Source: Ga0077555 sp963746315
Lineage (GTDB): Bacteria; Pseudomonadota; Alphaproteobacteria; Rhizobiales; Hyphomicrobiaceae
Assembly (NCBI GenBank): GCA_963746315.1
Contig: CAVVAR010000012.1
Location: 1,860,001-1,924,000 of the forward strand
Direction: 5' to 3'
DNA length: 64,000 nucleotides
In this document: piece after piece, positions 60,607 through 64,000 of the stretch
Layout: each line of letters begins with the position of its first letter
Numbering within the stretch: the first letter of the stretch is position 1
Made by a program: the position numbers and the translations under genes
Notes under the pieces: model-generated
Seen by the model: the letters and a program-made list of their open reading frames with translations, nothing else
What the model was told of the DNA's origin: nothing
Databases searched by the model: none

Positions 60607-61185
60607 CTAATGCGCGGCTTTTGCGGGCTCAGGCATCGCCTCGCGGGCGACGTCCGGTGAGCCGAACAGGAACACGAAGCGTCTGATGAAGACCGAGATG
60701 GTCGCCAGCAGAATCGAGATGAACGCAAAGTAGAGGAAGCCTTTCGGGATCCACCGCCACGGCAGGCCATTCGGGGCAGACGAGCTCTCGTTCTGCAAGA
60801 AGGACGTCATGAAGAAGTCATGCGCGTAGGGAAGTGCCGTAAGCACGTAGGGAAAGGCGAAGACGAAGCATCCGAACAGCTCCAGCCAGGCCTGGGTACG
60901 CTGCGACAGCCCACCCGTCGCGACGTCAATGCGGACGTGCACGTTGCGGACGTAGCAGTATCCAATCCAGGTCAGGAAGATCATCGAGTGAAGGTGCCAC
61001 TCGAGCTCCTGCAGGCGCGTCGAGCCGAGATCGAGCCCGAGTATGTTGAGCTGGAAGCCGAATTTTCTGGTGATGACGTCGAAGACGATAACAAGCGCCA
61101 GCACCGGCAGGAACCAGGCGCATGCTCTTGCTATCGTCCCAAGCACCGCGTCTATCGCGTTGCTGATCCCTAACAGTCCTCGCAA
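60607..61185 (-). CDS. dctQ: TRAP transporter small permease (DctQ)
   Basis: This 192-residue protein has four membrane helices and the DctQ features RLQELEWHLHSMIFLTWIGYCYVRNVHVRIDV and a conserved C-terminal region with WIPKGFLYFAFISILLATI. The start is taken as TTG at 61185, because the ribosome binding site GGGAGGG lies just upstream and the protein then begins LRGLLGISNAIDA; an upstream in-frame start at 61218 is the alternative. It is separated from the first dctP by a strong hairpin, which should lower permease relative to binding-protein expression. Confidence 0.9.
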   Translation of the reverse strand: MRGLLGISNAIDAVLGTIARACAWFLPVLALVIVFDVITRKFGFQLNILGLDLGSTRLQELEWHLHSMIFLTWIGYCYVRNVHVRIDVATGGLSQRTQAWLELFGCFVFAFPYVLTALPYAHDFFMTSFLQNESSSAPNGLPWRWIPKGFLYFAFISILLATISVFIRRFVFLFGSPDVAREAMPEPAKAAH

Positions 61186-61279
61186 AGTCTTTCCCTCCCT
61201 TTGGCATCCAAGAGGCACCGCGGACCCGGTTTCAGGTTCCGAGCTTGCTGCGACAGTGCCGAGCGTCTCCCCGCACGCA

Positions 61280-61312
61280 AAGCGGCGGCCCGATTGTCCC
61301 GGGCCGCCGCTT
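61280..61312 (-). terminator. Hairpin between dctP and dctQ
   Basis: AAGCGGCGGCCCG and CGGGCCGCCGCTT form a perfect 13-bp stem with a seven-base loop, ten bases past the dctP stop. The hairpin lies inside the TRAP cluster and likely acts as a partial terminator or mRNA stabiliser that yields more binding protein than permease. Confidence 0.65.
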
Positions 61313-61322
61313 CATTTCAACG

Positions 61323-62373
61323 CTAGTTCTTCAGGTAGGCGTTCTCTTTCCACACCGCAAACTCGCTGCGGAATTTCGTGAGCGAGTCCCAGGCCTTCTT
61401 GAACTCGGGGCTCTTGGCGCTCTGCTCCACGGCAACCTCCTCCCAAGCCTTGCGGAAGGTATCGAGGATCTCCTTGGACCAGTAGTGCACCGTGACACCC
61501 TTGGTCTTGATCTCTTTCAGGGCCGCGGCGTTGCGTGACTTGTCTGCCATCGTGCGCAGCATCGTCGACTCGCACGCACCCTGGACGATTTCCTTCTGAG
61601 CAGGCGACATCTCGGCCCACTTCGATTCGGCGATCATGAGATGGGTGAAGGAGGCCATCTGATGCCAGCCGGGAAAGTAATAGTGCTTAGCCACCTGGTG
61701 GAAGCCGAGGTTAAGGTCGAGAAGCGGCATCGAGAACTCGGTTGCGTCGATCGTACCGAGCTGCAAGGCCTGGAAGATCTCGCCGGCCTGCAGCAACTGG
61801 GTCGAGACGCCGAGCTTCTGCATGACGTTGGCGCCGAGCCCGAAGAAGCGCATCTTGAGGCCCTTCAGATCGTCGACGGTCTTGATCTCCTTGCGGAACC
61901 AACCGGACGAACTCGGGCGAAACGATGCCGCAGTTGAAGGCGACGATCTTGTACTTCTTGGCGGTGTCCTGCATCAACTTCTCGCCACCACCGTGCTTCA
62001 TCCAGCCGAGGAACTCGCTGACCTCGGGTCCGAACGGAACGGTCGAGTAGAGCGCGAAGGCGATCTCCTTGCCGGTGAAGAAGCCGAGGCTGGACCAGGC
62101 GCTGTCGAGAGAGCCTGATCCGATGGCGTCGAAATACTGACTGGCCGGGACGAGCGCACCGGGCTCGAAGAATTTCGCGTCGATGGACCCGCCCGACATC
62201 TTGCGGATTCGATCGACCGTGATCAACTGACCTTCACCGATGATGGCGAGCGTCGACGGGTATGCGCCGGCCACCTGCATGCGCACCTTCTTGTCCTGCG
62301 CCTGGACGGGGGAGAGCGCCAGAAGGCCTGTCAGCGCGGCTCCGAGAGCGGCCGCGAGCATTGTCTTACGCAT
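61323..62373 (-). pseudogene. TRAP substrate-binding protein DctP (copy 1), single-base frameshift
   Basis: The start at 62373 gives a signal peptide (MRKTMLAAALGAALTGLLALSPVQAQ) and the DctP fold, closely parallel to copy 2: QVAGAYPSTLAIIGEGQLITVDRIRKMSGGSIDAKFFEPGALVPASQYFDAIGSGSLD. At 61910-61911 the frame shifts. The upstream frame ends in VSPEF, while SSGWFRKEIKTVDDLKGLKMRFFGLGANVMQKLGV follows in the +1 frame and ends normally at 61323. Deleting one T in GAGTTCG restores it and matches copy 2 exactly at that position. The gene is therefore either broken, with copy 2 serving the transporter, or an error of one base. Confidence 0.85.
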
Positions 62374-62443
62374 AGAGGGTATCCTTCCGGCATGCTTCGC
62401 GGACCGCGTCCGCCGAGCCGACATCTTCCGATAATGCAACGCC

Positions 62444-62479
62444 GGGCGAGGCTTGGTCACACCTGACCAAGCCTCGCCC
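62444..62479 (-). terminator. Perfect 16-bp hairpin between the two dctP copies
   Basis: GGGCGAGGCTTGGTCA (62444-62459) and TGACCAAGCCTCGCCC (62464-62479) form a 16-bp perfect stem with a four-base loop, nine bases past the stop of the upstream dctP. It should stabilise or end the first transcript. Confidence 0.65.
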
Positions 62480-62487
62480 AAAGCGCG

Positions 62488-63537
62488 TTACTTCAGGTAG
62501 CCGTTCTCACGCCAGAGCGCGTAGTCCGTGCGGAACTTGGAGTAAGAGTTCCACGTCGCCTTGAATGCCGGGCTCTTGGCCGACTTTTCTTTGACGACCT
62601 CGCCCCACTTTTCCTCGAGCACTTTCAGAATCTCGGGCGGCCAAGTCTTGATGTTGACGCCCTTGCTTTGCAGCTCCTTCATGGCGGCGGACTGCTTGGA
62701 ATCGGCCTCGGCGACCTCGTCGAGCATCTGCGCCTTGCAGGCGAGCTCCACTACGTCTTTCTGATGCTTGGAGAACTGGTCCCACTTCGTCTTCGAGATG
62801 TAGAGCTGCCCGATCGACGTCTGCTGGTGCCACCCGGGGAAGTAGTAATACTTCGCCACCTGATGGAAGCCGAGGCTCAGGTCCATCGTCGGCATCGAGA
62901 ACTCGGTGGCGTCGATGGTGCCGAGTTGGAGCGCCTGGAAGATCTCGCCAGCCTGCAGGATCTGGGTTGCGACGCCCATTTTCTGCATCACGTTGGCGCC
63001 GAGGCCGAAGAAGCGCATCTTCAGGCCCTTGAAGTCGTCGACCGACTTGATCTCCTTACGGAACCAGCCAGACGACTCCGGCGGGATGAGACCGCAATTG
63101 CGCGCAACGATACCGTACTTGAGATGCAGATCCTGCATCAGCTTGTTGCCGCCGCCGTACTCGAACCAGCCGTAGTATTCCGATGCACCCGGGCCGAAGG
63201 GAACGCTCGTGAACATCGCGAAGGCGATGTCCTTGCCCGTGAAGTAGCCGGCGGCCGTGTAGGCCATATCGAGCGAGCCGTTAGCGATCGCATCGAAGTA
63301 CTGGCTGCCTGGGACGAGTGCGCCCGGCTCGAAGAACTTGATGTCGATGCTGCCGTTCGAGAGGCGCTTGATGTAGTCGATCGTGCGCAGCTCGGCATCC
63401 CCGAGGATCGCCATTGTCGACGGGAAGGCGCCGGCCATCTGGGCCCGGACCTTCTTCTCCTGGGCGATCGCCGGAGCTCCAGCCAGAGACGCCGATACCA
63501 TCGCTGCCGCCGTGACGGCGGCAAACCACTTCCTCAT
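62488..63537 (-). CDS. dctP: TRAP substrate-binding protein DctP (copy 2)
   Basis: This intact 349-residue periplasmic binding protein has a signal peptide (MRKWFAAVTAAAMVSASLAGAPAIAQ). The DctP motifs GAFPSTMAILGDAELRTIDYIKRLSNGSIDIKFFEPGALVPGSQYFDAI, LKMRFFGLGANVMQKMGV and ATEFSMPTMDLSLGFHQVAKYYYFPGWH are complete. Copies 1 and 2 differ mainly in the surface loops and C-terminus, so they may bind different ligands. A GGGAGGAAA ribosome binding site precedes the ATG at 63537. This copy leads the minus-strand cluster dctP2-dctP1-dctQ-dctM. Confidence 0.95.
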   Translation of the reverse strand: MRKWFAAVTAAAMVSASLAGAPAIAQEKKVRAQMAGAFPSTMAILGDAELRTIDYIKRLSNGSIDIKFFEPGALVPGSQYFDAIANGSLDMAYTAAGYFTGKDIAFAMFTSVPFGPGASEYYGWFEYGGGNKLMQDLHLKYGIVARNCGLIPPESSGWFRKEIKSVDDFKGLKMRFFGLGANVMQKMGVATQILQAGEIFQALQLGTIDATEFSMPTMDLSLGFHQVAKYYYFPGWHQQTSIGQLYISKTKWDQFSKHQKDVVELACKAQMLDEVAEADSKQSAAMKELQSKGVNIKTWPPEILKVLEEKWGEVVKEKSAKSPAFKATWNSYSKFRTDYALWRENGYLK

Positions 63538-63864
63538 ACGTATTTCCTCCCAGTCTCGTTATGCGCGGATTTTTTTTCGCGCTGACCCGGAGGCTAACGG
63601 GGGATTCCCACCAATGCAATGCCCGACACACCTAAGCGGCCCGAGCAGCGTGCACATTTGTTCGGCAGCTTGAGGAGTTGTACGCGCCCTGAGCGCACTC
63701 GCGACGCCCGGCGCGGGGCCCGAATTCGCCGCTGCCGGCCCCTCACCGAGCATGCTCACGCAAGCTCAGCCTGCCCACACGTACCCCCCACCCCCACCCA
63801 CTCCTGGCTATAGCCAACAGCAGGAGCGGCGGCGGGAGCTCCATCGGTCGCGGTCGACTTCGCC
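63538..63864. other. Upstream region of the TRAP cluster, no gene seen
   Basis: About 330 bases between dctP copy 2 and the partial gene at the right edge contain no convincing frame. A T8 run on the plus strand (63569-63578, A-rich on the transcribed side) lies about 30 bases before the dctP ribosome binding site. The promoter for the TRAP operon should lie here; I cannot identify its boxes. Confidence 0.3.
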
Positions 63865-64000
63865 TCAATCGAGGCGGAAACCGAGCGCCTGTAGGGCGGC
63901 CTTAAGCTTGTCGCGGCCGCTCATCGACTTGATCGGGCCCATGCGATTGAGCACGCGCTCCGTCCAGGTGTACTGGCTCATCTCGTGAGCTTTCGAATAG
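63865..64000 (-). CDS. 3' end of an unrecognised gene, cut by the right window edge
   Basis: An open minus-strand frame enters from the right edge and stops at 63865, giving 44 residues (YSKAHEMSQYTWTERVLNRM, then GPIKSMSGRDKLKAALQALG and FRLD). The codon use fits the rest of the window, and the sequence reads like a helical C-terminus. Too little is present to name a family. Confidence 0.55.
   Translation of the reverse strand, partial: YSKAHEMSQYTWTERVLNRMGPIKSMSGRDKLKAALQALGFRLD

Noticed and set aside
1..64000. Prophage, insertion sequence, CRISPR or integrative element
   Set aside because: No integrase, transposase, terminase or regular spaced repeat was seen. Unusual features are confined to small intergenic elements.

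Overview
The window is high-GC DNA from an alphaproteobacterium, most likely of the order Hyphomicrobiales. The evidence is gene order. A pyruvate dehydrogenase cluster runs eno, ftsB, pdhA, pdhB, pdhC, lpdA, with lipoyl domains on both PdhB and PdhC. A second conserved block runs tatA, tatB, tatC, serS, surE and a LysM/M23 peptidase. A full CtrA-type box lies in front of the peptidase. I see no phage, insertion sequence, integrase or CRISPR array, so this is chromosomal core with accessory metabolic genes. The genus cannot be fixed from the sequence alone.

Layout. 1-5.7 kb: a lipoprotein cut by the left edge, pgeF, a frameshifted GMC oxidoreductase, a serine hydrolase, a His-rich exported peptide and tRNA-Pro(CGG). 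5.9-18 kb: an OYE-family reductase, a frameshifted PPC/DUF296 gene, then the minus-strand PDH cluster with small unknown proteins and lipoproteins between the enzyme genes. 18-25 kb: serB, membrane proteins, a very large animal-haem-peroxidase-like protein and a secreted caspase-family protein. 25-35.5 kb: small monooxygenase-fold proteins, an SLC13 permease, a zinc alcohol dehydrogenase, YqeY, carA, Uma2, ChaN, a cytochrome c, a HicA-like protein, TauE/SafE and an enoyl-CoA hydratase. 35.6-38.5 kb: a peptide-type ABC binding protein, an HD protein and an AhpD-like protein with an in-frame TGA at its catalytic cysteine. 38.5-44.5 kb: aqpZ, uppP, a GST, queG, an epimerase-like protein and a coiled-coil exported protein. 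44.5-50 kb: an RTX protein, a DUF2939 protein, two tandem tRNA-like sequences, an HNH endonuclease, an empty stretch and a binding protein. 50-57.5 kb: an ABC ATPase, then the tat-serS-surE-LysM/M23 block. 57.5-64 kb: an acyl-CoA ligase, a TRAP transporter (dctM, dctQ, two tandem dctP paralogues) and the 3' end of an unrecognised gene.

How the parts work together. Enolase and PDH carry carbon from glycolysis into acetyl-CoA. Tat, LysM/M23, FtsB, UppP and PgeF are envelope and division functions. The TRAP system beside an acyl-CoA ligase suggests uptake and activation of a carboxylate, although the substrate is unknown.

The most interesting signals are these. (1) A TGA codon replaces the second Cys of the AhpD CxxC motif, with coding continuing in frame after it: a selenoprotein candidate. 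(2) Four palindromic elements of 76-79 nt share CTAGTG...CACTAG ends, have unrelated stem sequences, and sit as two tandem pairs in intergenic gaps. (3) A perfect CtrA box precedes the LysM/M23 gene. (4) Two tandem tRNA-like genes lie at 47.9-48.1 kb, one lacking a D-arm. (5) Four otherwise conserved genes each carry an apparent single-base insertion. Item 5 could reflect sequence error and weakens any claim that depends on single bases, including item 1.
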